Shown: positions 14,196-23,578 of the stretch, piece after piece
How the letters are laid out: each line of letters opens with the position of its first letter
Position numbering within the stretch: position 1 is the first letter of the stretch
Assembly (NCBI GenBank): GCA_017464085.1
Contig: JAFUEE010000069.1
Coordinates: 1 to 36,470, forward strand
Reading direction: 5' to 3'
Length of the DNA stretch: 36,470 nucleotides
DNA from: Pseudomonadota bacterium
GTDB taxonomy: Bacteria > Myxococcota_A > Bradymonadia > UBA4248
Translations under genes and position numbers: made by a program
Notes under the pieces: model-generated
Database searches by the model: none
The model's input: only the letters and a program-made list of their open reading frames with translations
What the model was told of the DNA's origin: nothing

Positions 14196-15677
14196 CTAGT
14201 CTACCAAAATCTTCAGCGAGGGCGTCAAGGCCATCGCATAATCGCGAAGCGTCACCAGAATAACATAACGCCCTGCATCCGATGAATCATTATAGAGCTT
14301 CGTTTCCTTCAGGATGCCCGGCACATATTTCCACGGCGCGCGTATCACATCCGTATCCACGAGCACCGGAAGCACGCCCCAGTAAAGACTCATGCGCGCA
14401 CAGATGCGTCTTTCCGTGCTCATGCCGATAATCGGCGCGTTCGGCCGTTCCTCCGACACCATGCGAGCCGTCAGGCCTGTCTTCGCACACACAGCGATCG
14501 CCTTCGCGTTCAGTTCGCGCGCCATCTTTGTCGCTGACCGCGACAGACCTTCCAGAAGCTGGTCTGCCATGTTCGTCTCAAAATCCGCAAGATGTTCATG
14601 CGAGATCAGAGAATCGAATCTGTCCGTATGCGCCTGATACCCTTCGATCATGCGGACAATGCGGTCCATCGTGCGCACGGCCTCGACCGGATACTTCCCG
14701 ACAGAAGTCTCCCCTGAAAGCATCACGGCATCCGCGCCGGCCATCGCTGCCCACGCGACATCGGTCACCTCGGCGCGCGTCGGCGTGCCCGCGCCGATCA
14801 TCGATTCCAGCATCTGGGTCGCAATCACGACAGGCTTGTTCGCACACACCGCCATCCGCGTCAGCTCTTTCTGAATCAACGGGATCTCTTCGGCCGGCAT
14901 CTCGACGCCCAAGTCGCCACGGGCAACCATGATCGCATCCGATGCTTCCATGATCTCCGCAATGTTGCGAACAGCTTCAGGCTTCTCGATCTTCGACATC
15001 ACAGGAATATCCGCGCCGCGTTCCGCGAGAAACTGCTTGAGCTCAAGCACATCCTTGGCGGAACGGACGAAAGAAAGCGCCAGGTAGTCCACGCCGAGCT
15101 TGCAGGCAAAATCCGCGTCTGCCTTGTCCTTGTCCGTGAACGATGGCGTCGAAATCTCGACATTCGGAAGATTGATGCCCTTGCGGTCAGAAATCACACC
15201 GCCGCGAATCACAGTACAGGCGATCTCTGTATCCTCGACGCTTTCGACGCGAAGCTCGCGCGTGCCGTCCGCCATCAAAATCTTGTCACCGGGCTTCACG
15301 TCTTTGGCCAGAAATTCATATTCGCTCGGAATCAGACCCTCATGCCCCATCACCTTGCGGACCGTGATGACGACTGAACCGCCCTCCACAAGATCTATGC
15401 TCCCGTTCTCAAAATGACCGACGCGAATCTTAGGGCCGCAGAGATCGCCCAGTATCGCGACGTTCCTGCCGCTGCGCGCAATTGCCTCACGAATCAACCT
15501 GTAATTCTGCTCATGCGTCTCATGCGTGCCATGCGAAAAATTCAGACGGAACACATCCACGCCCGCTCGAATCAGGTTATCGAGGACTTCAGGCGTCGAA
15601 CATGCCGGCCCCTGAGTCGCCACAATCTTCGTGCGACGAAATGAAAGCAAATGGTCATTAAATGACAGATTATCCAT
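14196..15677 (-). CDS. pyk: Pyruvate kinase
   Basis: It transfers phosphate from phosphoenolpyruvate to ADP in the last step of glycolysis, in the cytoplasm. The N-terminal RRTKIVATQGPA and RLNFSHGT, the catalytic Lys and Glu of SKIEKPEAV, the metal-binding segment ARGDLGVE, ATQMLESM and the signature LSGETSVGKYPVEAV are all present in order. The C-terminal allosteric domain is complete, with 493 aa in total. AAGGAG precedes the ATG at 15677; a TTG one codon upstream is an alternative start. It follows the ABC/PIMT operon on the same strand by 82 nt; an AT-rich TATATATA lies in that gap, but I see no clear -35 box. Confidence 0.97.
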   Translation of the reverse strand: MDNLSFNDHLLSFRRTKIVATQGPACSTPEVLDNLIRAGVDVFRLNFSHGTHETHEQNYRLIREAIARSGRNVAILGDLCGPKIRVGHFENGSIDLVEGGSVVITVRKVMGHEGLIPSEYEFLAKDVKPGDKILMADGTRELRVESVEDTEIACTVIRGGVISDRKGINLPNVEISTPSFTDKDKADADFACKLGVDYLALSFVRSAKDVLELKQFLAERGADIPVMSKIEKPEAVRNIAEIMEASDAIMVARGDLGVEMPAEEIPLIQKELTRMAVCANKPVVIATQMLESMIGAGTPTRAEVTDVAWAAMAGADAVMLSGETSVGKYPVEAVRTMDRIVRMIEGYQAHTDRFDSLISHEHLADFETNMADQLLEGLSRSATKMARELNAKAIAVCAKTGLTARMVSEERPNAPIIGMSTERRICARMSLYWGVLPVLVDTDVIRAPWKYVPGILKETKLYNDSSDAGRYVILVTLRDYAMALTPSLKILVD

Positions 15678-15759
15678 CAATTCTCTCTCCTTTTATTTCT
15701 ATATATATCCGGCCAGCTTCCGCCACATGGCTCAAAGCACATATATCCGAAATGCCAGT

Positions 15760-16515
15760 CTATTTGGACGGTGTCTCAGGAATGATCGCCGACGGTATCG
15801 CAGATCGCTTGTGCGACACCTCTTCGAGCCGCTCATTCCTGAGGCTGTAGATCACCCATAACGTATCACGATTACTGTCGATCATCGGCGCCGCGACACG
15901 CGCCTGAGACTTGAGCTGCCTGACCACGGCAGGCGGTATCTCCGGAACGGCCGCCGTAAAAATGACGACATCATAAGGCGCAAAACGCGCAAAGCCTTCC
16001 ATCCCATCCCCGTTTTTCAAACGGGCATTCGTAATCTGAAGCCTGTCGAGATTCTGTCTTGCAACCTCATACAAATATTCAAGAATTTCCACGGAATAGA
16101 CCTCCGAACACACACGACTGAGAATGGCCGTAAAATATCCGGAACCTGTCCCTATTTCAAGAACGCGTTCATTCGGCTGGATGTCAAGCTCCGAAAGCAC
16201 GAATGCCATATCCGAAAACCTCAGCGAAGACTGACCGCTCCCGATCGGAAGCGCGACATCCTCGTATGCTCGGTGACGCGCGATATCGTTCACAAAAAAC
16301 ATACGGCTGGTCGTATCAAATGCCGCAAGCTCCGCTTCCTTGAGCTTCGGATATTCCTTGCGAAGCATCTCGATCAGAGCGGCTCGCTTGGCCGCATAAT
16401 TCTGACCGCCACCAATACCCGCCACTGGCACGATGATTCGCTCCTGTTCCTTGGCACATCCATGAAAAATGAATGATATCAAAAGAATACATATAAAAAC
16501 CGCTATTCCTTTCAT
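15760..16515 (-). CDS. Protein-L-isoaspartate O-methyltransferase as a predicted lipoprotein
   Basis: PIMT enzymes use S-adenosylmethionine to methylate isoaspartyl residues in damaged proteins and start their repair. The SAM-binding motif VLEIGTGSGYFTAIL (about residue 117), the acidic VYSVEILEYL, and the substrate region ALPIGSGQSSLRFSDM are typical. The N-terminus is unusual: residues 1-20 are a hydrophobic signal ending in the lipobox FHGC, so the enzyme should be exported and lipid-anchored. SAM is normally cytoplasmic, so the site of action is a puzzle. It starts 13 nt after the ABC ATPase gene in the same operon, with only a weak ribosome binding site. Confidence 0.9.
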   Translation of the reverse strand: MKGIAVFICILLISFIFHGCAKEQERIIVPVAGIGGGQNYAAKRAALIEMLRKEYPKLKEAELAAFDTTSRMFFVNDIARHRAYEDVALPIGSGQSSLRFSDMAFVLSELDIQPNERVLEIGTGSGYFTAILSRVCSEVYSVEILEYLYEVARQNLDRLQITNARLKNGDGMEGFARFAPYDVVIFTAAVPEIPPAVVRQLKSQARVAAPMIDSNRDTLWVIYSLRNERLEEVSHKRSAIPSAIIPETPSK

Positions 16516-16528
16516 ATCACAATGCCCA

Positions 16529-17293
16529 TCAGAATGACCTGCTAATGCCGATCAGATCAGACTGCCCCGTTTTCTGAAGATAAACAGATGTCAGGTCAGG
16601 CGTCTCAGACGAAGCGCAAAGCGCGTTCAATGCTTCAAGGCTGTAATCCGCCACACATGCGCCGTGATGCAGGATGAAAAAACGACTGCACATCGCATGA
16701 AGCATCTCAAGAATATGGCTTGAAATCAGTATCGCTCTGCCTTCTGAAACATAAGACTTTAAATATTTTCCAAGCTTGTAAGTGCTTTCCGGATCAAGTC
16801 CTACAAAGGATTCATCCAAAATGACAAGCTCAGGCTTGCCGACGAGCGCGCCTGCCATCGCTATTTTTCTCGCCATGCCTCCGGAATACTCCCGAATCAG
16901 ACGCTTGCGCGCCTTCTGAAGATCACACAGATCAAGCAGCTGATCGACCTCGCGCTCGCTTGCATCCGGCGCACAGCCGCGTATCTGAGCGACGAGCATC
17001 AGAAACTCTTCACCCGTAAGGTAGCTGTAAAGATCAAGTTCCTGTGAGACATATCCAAAATGCCGACGCGCTTCCACCGGATCCTCAGAAATATCAACGC
17101 CACAAATTTTAATCGTGCCGGAATCGACAGAAGACAAGCCGGCAATCGAGCGCATCGTCGTCGATTTGCCCGCGCCATTCTGACCGATAAACGCAACACA
17201 TTCTCCGCCACGAATCGTCATCGAGAGCGCATCGACGGCCTTCAGCTTCCCAAATGATTTTGTGACTTCCTTGATTTCCAGAATCGGTGTCAT
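16529..17293 (-). CDS. ABC transporter ATP-binding protein
   Basis: A cytoplasmic ATPase subunit of 254 aa. Walker A GQNGAGKST (about residue 37), the Q-loop YVSQELDLYSYLT, the signature REYSGGMARKIAMAGA, Walker B LVILDES and the D-loop LDPE are present, followed by the switch His in SSHI. The pattern is that of ABC-2 type exporters of the CcmA/NatA class. Its gene starts 3 nt after the stop of the membrane protein gene, so the two surely form one complex. The substrate is unknown. Confidence 0.95.
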   Translation of the reverse strand: MTPILEIKEVTKSFGKLKAVDALSMTIRGGECVAFIGQNGAGKSTTMRSIAGLSSVDSGTIKICGVDISEDPVEARRHFGYVSQELDLYSYLTGEEFLMLVAQIRGCAPDASEREVDQLLDLCDLQKARKRLIREYSGGMARKIAMAGALVGKPELVILDESFVGLDPESTYKLGKYLKSYVSEGRAILISSHILEMLHAMCSRFFILHHGACVADYSLEALNALCASSETPDLTSVYLQKTGQSDLIGISRSF

Positions 17294-17296
17294 ATT

Positions 17297-18610
17297 TCAA
17301 AATATTCCAACAATGGCAAATAATAACGCACAAATTCCTGTCAAAAGGACTGATGTGCGTTTTCCAGGAAAAGTGTGATGACCGAGCAACAAAGTCACCA
17401 GCGCAAGCACCAGGAGAACAGCCATCCCCTGCACGCATCCTGCCGCAAGCCCCGCAGCATAGGCAGTCGGCACAGCAACTGCCAGACATGCAAGACATGA
17501 CGGCACAAGACACATTCGAACGCTCGCAAGCAGCCGCGCGCGCCTCACTTCTCCATCACTGACAGGCATGCACTTCAGATGCTCGGGCTCGACCTGAATG
17601 ACTGAAAGCCAGGGATGGCTGAACACGATCACTGGCAAAATCGCAAAACAGCCCGGCCTCAGCGAGGTCATCCCCAAAAGCTCCGCGCTGTGAAAATAAA
17701 CTGCCGCAAGGCTTATCTCGCAGATAATGACAAGAATCGCGGACATCGTGAACTTTCGGCTGCACTGAGCCACAAATGCGCTCGCAAGCGCGGCGCTCTT
17801 AGAACTGCCGCCATCTCTCTGGATCCTGCGGTATATCCCATCCCCGACAAATTCGTAATCGGCATTGAGCACGATCCTGTCGTTGTCCATAAAGCACGCC
17901 AGCATGCTGTAATATCGCTTTCTATACACGCGGGCTGCATACAGCATGGCAATGACAAATGCCCCTCCCGTGATCCCAGCCGCGGTCAGCGCCGCATCCA
18001 AAAATCCAGGCTTCAGAAGCGCCTCTGCAAGAAGCTTCAAGAGCAGTGTCGAAACCAGCGATCCACCCAAAGCGATAGCTGGAGCCATACTGAAAGCCAT
18101 GCTTCCAAAACCAGCCTGCGACTTCTTCTCTGCCGCCATGTCACCCGTATAGACAAGGACTGCAAGGGCTAACGCGGAGCAAACGGCAAGACCTGCCGGC
18201 CATAGCCCGATGCAAAGCGCTGCGACAGCCGGCTCTGACAACAGCTGAGGACTCCAGAAAACAACCCATGGCACCGTCGAAATACCGATCCCGGCAGATA
18301 CGCGCCTGAGCTGATAAGCGTAAATATCTTCAGCCCGCACGGGATAACATGCAAGAATATGAACTTCGCGGCTGCGAAACAAAACTTCCATCATCAGGTA
18401 CGACAAAAATGCCGTCCCGACAGCTGTCAGCCAGAATGCAATCTCAAGCCAACGTCCGCCAGGATGCTCAGCAGTTGTCCCCGCAATCGTCCCTATGCAA
18501 AAATACGAAACGACCGCCAAAACCGGAAGCGTGACAAAAAACACCGCCTTCTGGACTTTTGTCGGACGTCGCGCAAGATATCCGCTCAATACCCGAGATA
18601 CCTTAGTCAT
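17297..18610 (-). CDS. ABC transporter permease-like membrane protein
   Basis: A 437-aa integral membrane protein with about ten hydrophobic segments, arranged as two halves with a charged cytoplasmic loop between them (about residues 230-280, RVYRKRYYSMLACF onward). The N-terminal cytoplasmic segment is basic. It shows no strong family motif and is assigned from its position just before the ATPase gene. Its ATG overlaps the end of the upstream lipoprotein gene by 8 nt (ATGACTAA), a sign of translational coupling. It probably exports a lipid, peptide or other hydrophobic compound; nothing shows which. Confidence 0.85.
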   Translation of the reverse strand: MTKVSRVLSGYLARRPTKVQKAVFFVTLPVLAVVSYFCIGTIAGTTAEHPGGRWLEIAFWLTAVGTAFLSYLMMEVLFRSREVHILACYPVRAEDIYAYQLRRVSAGIGISTVPWVVFWSPQLLSEPAVAALCIGLWPAGLAVCSALALAVLVYTGDMAAEKKSQAGFGSMAFSMAPAIALGGSLVSTLLLKLLAEALLKPGFLDAALTAAGITGGAFVIAMLYAARVYRKRYYSMLACFMDNDRIVLNADYEFVGDGIYRRIQRDGGSSKSAALASAFVAQCSRKFTMSAILVIICEISLAAVYFHSAELLGMTSLRPGCFAILPVIVFSHPWLSVIQVEPEHLKCMPVSDGEVRRARLLASVRMCLVPSCLACLAVAVPTAYAAGLAAGCVQGMAVLLVLALVTLLLGHHTFPGKRTSVLLTGICALLFAIVGIF

Positions 18611-18980
18611 GGAACGGCATCCTCACATTGTGTTCAGACTTGTAGAGCACACGCGTCTGTTGCGTTTTGCCACCACCCGACGAATCTTCCTGGCTTACAT
18701 AGGCCGGACGCGGGCCAGAACTTTGCCCGAGAACACATTCGATTTCTCGCTCGATGGAAAGGATGCGACGCTCGGCAAGCCGCACAAGCTGAGGATCTGG
18801 GTTTTGCTTGAGGAATGCGCTGTAATTCTGATGCGCAACCTCATACTGCCCAACGCGATATGCCTGCTCCGCTGTCTCAAAATAAGACACCGGACGCTCC
18901 TGCATCTCCTGACATGCACTGAGAAAACACATCACGCCTACGCATATTAAAGCCGCTTGAAACTGTTCTCCCCACTTCAA
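18603..18980 (-). CDS. Small lipoprotein with TPR-like segment, first gene of the ABC operon
   Basis: The frame opens with a signal peptide read as MKWGEQFQAALICVGVMCFL then SAC, a good lipobox. The TTG at 18980 is chosen because GGAGGG lies 8 nt upstream; a TTG at 18995 would lie within the ribosome binding site region. The mature part has one TPR-like helix pair (FETAEQAYRVGQYEVAHQNY) and a flexible, Gly/Ser-rich tail, about 125 aa in all. Overlap with the permease start suggests co-translation. It may be an envelope accessory protein of the ABC system; its function is unknown. Confidence 0.8.
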   Translation of the reverse strand: MKWGEQFQAALICVGVMCFLSACQEMQERPVSYFETAEQAYRVGQYEVAHQNYSAFLKQNPDPQLVRLAERRILSIEREIECVLGQSSGPRPAYVSQEDSSGGGKTQQTRVLYKSEHNVRMPFHD

Positions 18981-19106
18981 TATCAGGCCCTCCAATAAAC
19001 CGTCCTGTCTATACCATCATTCGCACAGTCAAATCAACACACCTACACCATCTTACATATCAGCTATATGCCTCTTGCTATTTTTTGGACAAAGATGTAG
19101 GTAAAT

Positions 19107-20546
19107 ATGGGATATAAGCCCCTATTTAGTTGGGCATCCATGACTGACACTATTGACAATTCTGCGGACAGCCCCCTCACGGAGGCTCCTTGCAACAAAA
19201 TGAATATACCGTTATCTGAAAATTACCGCAAACAGTCCAAAAGCGAAGTTCTGGATCGCGAAGCGCTCGTGCTCGCACTCGGTCAGGGACGGAGGGATTT
19301 CAGCAACTGCTGCTTGGACAACCAGGATCTGAGCGGCCTTGATCTGTCTGGATGCGACTTTTCCAACAGCTCTTTCTCGGGCGCGAACATGAGCAACGTG
19401 GTGCTCGCGGATGCCACCTGTGCAAAAGCAGACTTTTCTGGTGCAATCCTCTCCCGGGCAAACCTTAGCGGATGCGATCTTGGACAAGCCAAGCTCATCG
19501 CCTCTGACATGGTCGGATGCGATCTGCGCAGGGCAAGCGCACGTGCGGCAAATCTCAACAATGCCCTTCTGATCCGTGCAAAGCTCAATGATGCCGATTT
19601 TCTCGGCGCATGTTTTTCGGGCGTGAATGCAACTGCTGCACAGATGGAATCTGTCAACCTCGAATGCACTGACTTTTCCAGTGCAGCGCTGATGAACGCT
19701 ACGCTGTGCTGCTCGACTTGCTCATGGGCAAACTTTACAAATGCCCGCATGAACTGGGCCACCCTCTCATGGTGCCTGCTCGAAGCCGCAGACTTCGAAA
19801 ATGCAAACCTCACCGGCGCGAACCTTCAAGGCGCAAACCTCAGCTTCGCAAACCTCAGAGATGTCATCATCACAGGCGCTGATCTGTACTTCGCAACCCT
19901 CTGCGGCACATGCATGCCGGTCTGCCCTCTCGCTTCCATTCGTGTCTCACATGCAAGCCTCACCAGCCAGACCTACGAACGCTCCGGATGGTCAAGGGAA
20001 CTCCTGCGGGAATATCAGCGAAAAGGCGCCGTCATCCTCGATTTCGAATCTCTCGGCCGCGATGTGCAGGCTTATATCAGAGAAGGCGACTGCAATCTCC
20101 GCATCTACTTTTCAAAAACCGTCGAAAAAAATGACCGCATCGCCCTCGAAGTCCTCATCTGGCATCTGACACATGAGTCAAATACCTTGCGAATACTCTC
20201 TGTCGCAAACAACAACAGCAAAGGACAGGTCGCGTTCTACTCCACAAAAGATGCCGATATCGAACTCTTCATCTCCGCACTGAGAGAAAAAACTTGGCAA
20301 TCCGACTGCGAAAGCGTCGAGCAGGATTTCAGAGCCTATCAGAACTCATCTCATGTCGATTCCATCGATATCATCGGCACGCTCAACGCGCTTTCAAACG
20401 CCATCTATCACATACAGGCCATCGTGCCTGCCATTGAAGAGGACAAGGCCTCCAAATTTCACGCAAAACTCGAACCCGGGGAGAGCTACGACAATAAAAC
20501 CCGCATCTCCTGGTCGAACGTGTCACTTCCCAAAATCTCCAGATAA
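19107..20546 (+). CDS. Pentapeptide-repeat protein with unknown C-terminal domain
   Basis: Residues about 64-272 are made of roughly 40 pentapeptides of the A(D/N)Lxx type (examples: LSGLDLSGCDFSNSSF, LTGANLQGANLSFANL), which fold into a right-handed quadrilateral beta-helix. The repeats are unusually rich in Cys and Ser. Residues about 290-479 form a different, mixed alpha/beta domain (from WSRELLREYQRKG through LRIYFSKTVEKNDR and IALEVLIWHLTHES) that I cannot assign. No signal peptide or membrane segment is visible, so a cytoplasmic location is likely. Some pentapeptide proteins mimic DNA and protect gyrase; that function is not shown here. Confidence 0.93.
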   Translation: MGYKPLFSWASMTDTIDNSADSPLTEAPCNKMNIPLSENYRKQSKSEVLDREALVLALGQGRRDFSNCCLDNQDLSGLDLSGCDFSNSSFSGANMSNVVLADATCAKADFSGAILSRANLSGCDLGQAKLIASDMVGCDLRRASARAANLNNALLIRAKLNDADFLGACFSGVNATAAQMESVNLECTDFSSAALMNATLCCSTCSWANFTNARMNWATLSWCLLEAADFENANLTGANLQGANLSFANLRDVIITGADLYFATLCGTCMPVCPLASIRVSHASLTSQTYERSGWSRELLREYQRKGAVILDFESLGRDVQAYIREGDCNLRIYFSKTVEKNDRIALEVLIWHLTHESNTLRILSVANNNSKGQVAFYSTKDADIELFISALREKTWQSDCESVEQDFRAYQNSSHVDSIDIIGTLNALSNAIYHIQAIVPAIEEDKASKFHAKLEPGESYDNKTRISWSNVSLPKISR

Positions 20547-20728
20547 ATATCCTGACGCACTCCGAAATGCCCATGCGCACACGCTCAATGCGCGCTTTTA
20601 GTCATCGCGAAGTGCGAATTGAGCGAAATTGAACTTGTCACAAAGCCATTAAATGATTTATGACGCTTGGGTGATATCAGACTGCTTTCCTGGCGGTCTT
20701 GTCCAATGACGTTCGTAAGGGGATACAC

Positions 20729-21781
20729 GTGAAAAAGATATTTGCTCGATGTGCAGTCATGACAGCTGCTCTGAGTGCCTTTGCAATGGCAGGATGCACT
20801 CTTGGGGAAGAAACACCAAAGCTCAATAGCCAGTTCGCTGTTGCAGAGAACACAGTCTATCTTTGCACCGATGGATTCGACAATGACATGGACGGGCTTG
20901 CTGACTGTGAAGATCCCGATTGTCAGGCGGTCGGAACCGCAGAAATGCCTGGCCCAGGGGCCATCTGCTGCCCGGGCACAACAGATGCCAACGGCATCTG
21001 GAAACCCGCCGAAAACACGCCTTTCGCGTGCTCCGACGGCATTGATAATGACGGCAATGGCTTTATCGACTGCCAGGACAACGCATGCAAGCAGCTCTCC
21101 GTCTGCTGCGTCAAAACCGGCGACGAAAATACCGTCGAAGCCTGCTCCGACGGCATCGATAATGACTGCGACGGATACGCTGACTGCAACGACTATTCAT
21201 GCAAGGGCGGCAACAGCAAGGACTCAAAAGCCACCCCGGAATCCATCGCTTACTGCGAGATCACTGGAAACACCAATCTCATCAAGACCGATGAAAATAC
21301 ACTCGAAACTTGTTCCGACGGCATCGATAACGACGGCGATGGATACATCGACTGCAACGATTATTCATGCAACGGGAACGGCACGAGCAAAGACTCGCAG
21401 GCAACACCAGAAGCCATCGCATACTGCTCCATCTCTGAGGAAAAAGAAAATACCGAGGAAAAATGCTCCGACAACCGCGACAATGACCTCGACGGACTCA
21501 TCGACTGCGATGACCCCAACTGCAAGACTATGGCTTATTGCCAGGATGTCGGCATGGAACCGCCAGATCGCCCGGACAACTTCGACGAACTCGATCCCGC
21601 TCAGATTTCCGCGATACTCGCTCAGGAAATGCACATCTGCACGGATGGCATCGACAACAACAAAAACGGCAAAAAAGACTGCGATGAATACCGCTGCCAC
21701 ATGCTGAGCTTAAAATCTCAGAACTATACTGGAAATAACGCCGCATATAAGTTCACCTGCCAATCCTCGGCTTCTGAATAA
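20729..21781 (+). CDS. MopE-like repeat lipoprotein
   Basis: The GTG at 20729 follows AAGGGG and gives the signal MKKIFARCAVMTAALSAFAM ending in lipobox MAGC; an upstream TTG at 20699 is less likely. The mature protein has six copies of a Cys- and Asp-rich motif (CSDGIDNDGDGYIDCNDYSC is the best), of the type called putative metal-binding in MopE-like proteins. The alternating Asp and Asn can bind calcium or other metals, and the paired Cys probably form disulfides. The last copy has lost several Asp. Expected on the cell surface or in the periplasm. Such repeats are common in myxobacterial secreted proteins. Confidence 0.92.
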   Translation: MKKIFARCAVMTAALSAFAMAGCTLGEETPKLNSQFAVAENTVYLCTDGFDNDMDGLADCEDPDCQAVGTAEMPGPGAICCPGTTDANGIWKPAENTPFACSDGIDNDGNGFIDCQDNACKQLSVCCVKTGDENTVEACSDGIDNDCDGYADCNDYSCKGGNSKDSKATPESIAYCEITGNTNLIKTDENTLETCSDGIDNDGDGYIDCNDYSCNGNGTSKDSQATPEAIAYCSISEEKENTEEKCSDNRDNDLDGLIDCDDPNCKTMAYCQDVGMEPPDRPDNFDELDPAQISAILAQEMHICTDGIDNNKNGKKDCDEYRCHMLSLKSQNYTGNNAAYKFTCQSSASE

Positions 21782-21784
21782 TCT

Positions 21785-21812
21785 AAAAACGGTCCCTCGG
21801 GGCCGTTTTTTT
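21785..21812 (+). terminator. Rho-independent terminator after the MopE-like gene
   Basis: AACGGTCCC pairs with GGGGCCGTT (one G-U pair) and eight T follow. It begins about 4 nt after the stop codon. Confidence 0.92.
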
Positions 21813-21944
21813 TGAATACGCCCCAGGCCTGCACATGCTTTTCACGGCCTCACAGCCTTCCTCGCGCAGGCCCTCGACACTTACTTCACTCACGCGACAT
21901 TCAGGATAGACCAGGATTTCCCCTCCCTCCACCTGACGCATATC

Positions 21945-22832
21945 ATGAATTTGCTTCATCTTCCGACTTCTCCCATCCTAAAAACTCTTCCACCTGGATT
22001 TCAGCGCATTCATGACCGCACGCTCCATGTCGCGAAATTCCCCGGCATGAACCCTAACGGTTACACGATCGCCCTGATACACGGCATCGCCGCATCCGCC
22101 GCGACATGGCTTCCAGTCATACGAAACCTGATGCCCGCTGCTTCCGGATTTCTCGTCTTCGACATGCCGGGGCATGGCCTCTCCCCAGCACCGAAGCCGC
22201 CATTCTCATGCATCGATGCTTACGAGTGCACCAGAGCTTGCCTTCTGAACAATCTCAGAAAAGACAAAAAAAATCTCATCATAGGAAACTCCCTGGGCGG
22301 CTCATTCGCGCTCAAATTCACGCTGGAAAATGCGGACATCGTCTCCAGATGCGCGCTGATTTCTCCGGCAGGCGCACCGTTCCCCGTCTCCGCACATGCT
22401 GTCATCGACCGCTTCCTGCCGCATTCACTCGCACAGGCAAACAAGATCATTGACGACGTCTGGATCCGCCCGACACTTGGCGCACGCATGATCGCCCCTC
22501 TCCTGCTGCACACCGCTACGCAGCCAGGCTTCATATCCATGATGAAGTCTATCACCGATATCGACGACGTGCAGGACTGCCCGCTCAAAAGCTGGCTCTT
22601 CACACCGGAAGAACTCGACACATTACAGACACCTGCCTGCCTGATCTGGGGCGGCCTCGACCGTATTCTTCCGCGAGAAATGCGCGATTATTTCGACACA
22701 TACCTCCCCCAAAATGTCGATCGTTTCTTCCCCGATGACTTCGGTCACTCCCCGCAGCTCGATACGCCGAAACGACTGGCGAAAATCCTTCTCGAATGGC
22801 TTGCTCATGAACCGAATCTCCAGAAGGCGTGA
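21945..22832 (+). CDS. Alpha/beta hydrolase family protein
   Basis: A serine hydrolase of 295 aa. The N-terminal LIHGIAASAATW gives the oxyanion-hole loop (about residue 44). The nucleophile elbow is GNSLGGS (Ser at about 115). The acidic residue is likely Asp in WGGLDRILP, and the catalytic His is in FGHSPQLD. The order and spacing fit the family. The substrate (ester, lipid or amide) cannot be read. No signal peptide is visible. The region upstream shows no good ribosome binding site, so the start may differ slightly. Confidence 0.92.
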   Translation: MNLLHLPTSPILKTLPPGFQRIHDRTLHVAKFPGMNPNGYTIALIHGIAASAATWLPVIRNLMPAASGFLVFDMPGHGLSPAPKPPFSCIDAYECTRACLLNNLRKDKKNLIIGNSLGGSFALKFTLENADIVSRCALISPAGAPFPVSAHAVIDRFLPHSLAQANKIIDDVWIRPTLGARMIAPLLLHTATQPGFISMMKSITDIDDVQDCPLKSWLFTPEELDTLQTPACLIWGGLDRILPREMRDYFDTYLPQNVDRFFPDDFGHSPQLDTPKRLAKILLEWLAHEPNLQKA

Positions 22833-22932
22833 TCTTTTGCCCTCAGCAGAACTTCATCTTGACTTTTCTTGCTAAAACCATAACAATCCTGCGCTTCCAT
22901 CTGGAAGCAACTTTCTAACACATCATAAAGGC

Positions 22933-23559
22933 ATGGCATCCATGACAGTACCCAAAATAGTAGGCATCGCAGGCGGAACAGGTTCAGGAAAAACGACTCT
23001 CGCGCGAAAAATCCGCGAAGGGCTGGGTGAAGCGAGCAACCTGATACAGTTCGACTGGTACTACCGGGATCTATCCTATCTTCCCATGAAAGACCGTGAA
23101 GAGGTCAACTTCGATCATCCCTCAAGCCTCGAAAGCGAACTGCTCGTCGAACACCTCAGAGCGCTGAAAAACGGTCAGGCCATTGACGTCCCGCTTTACG
23201 ATTTCAAAACGCATTCGCGCGTCATGGACGAAACCATTCATATCGAGCCGCTGCCCGTCATCGTCGTCGAAGGCATCCTGCTCTTCTGTTTCGAACCGCT
23301 CAGAGACCTCCTCGACATCAAGATTTTTGTCGATACGGATGCAGACATACGCGTCTTCCGCAGAATACGCAGGGATATGCGCGAACGAGGCCGAGATTTC
23401 AATTCTATCCGAAAGCAATACTACAAAACCGTCCGCCCGATGCACCTCGAATTCGTTGAGCCCTCCAAACGATACGCCGATGTCATCATCCCGGAAGGCG
23501 GAAACAATCTCATCGCCCTAGATCTCATCATCGAACGCCTCAAGCAGTTTGCAAACTAG
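22933..23559 (+). CDS. udk: Uridine kinase
   Basis: It phosphorylates uridine and cytidine in pyrimidine salvage, in the cytoplasm. The P-loop GGTGSGKTT, the substrate segment FDWYYRDLS, FDHPSSLE, PLYDFKTHSR, IVVEGILLF and the RRIRRDMRERGRD lid region are typical of the family, and 208 aa is the normal length. Two ATGs are near the start; the second (22942) has better spacing from AAAGG. The gene for a small membrane protein starts 19 nt after its stop. Confidence 0.96.
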   Translation: MASMTVPKIVGIAGGTGSGKTTLARKIREGLGEASNLIQFDWYYRDLSYLPMKDREEVNFDHPSSLESELLVEHLRALKNGQAIDVPLYDFKTHSRVMDETIHIEPLPVIVVEGILLFCFEPLRDLLDIKIFVDTDADIRVFRRIRRDMRERGRDFNSIRKQYYKTVRPMHLEFVEPSKRYADVIIPEGGNNLIALDLIIERLKQFAN

Positions 23560-23578
23560 CAGCGCGCACTCAGACGCC

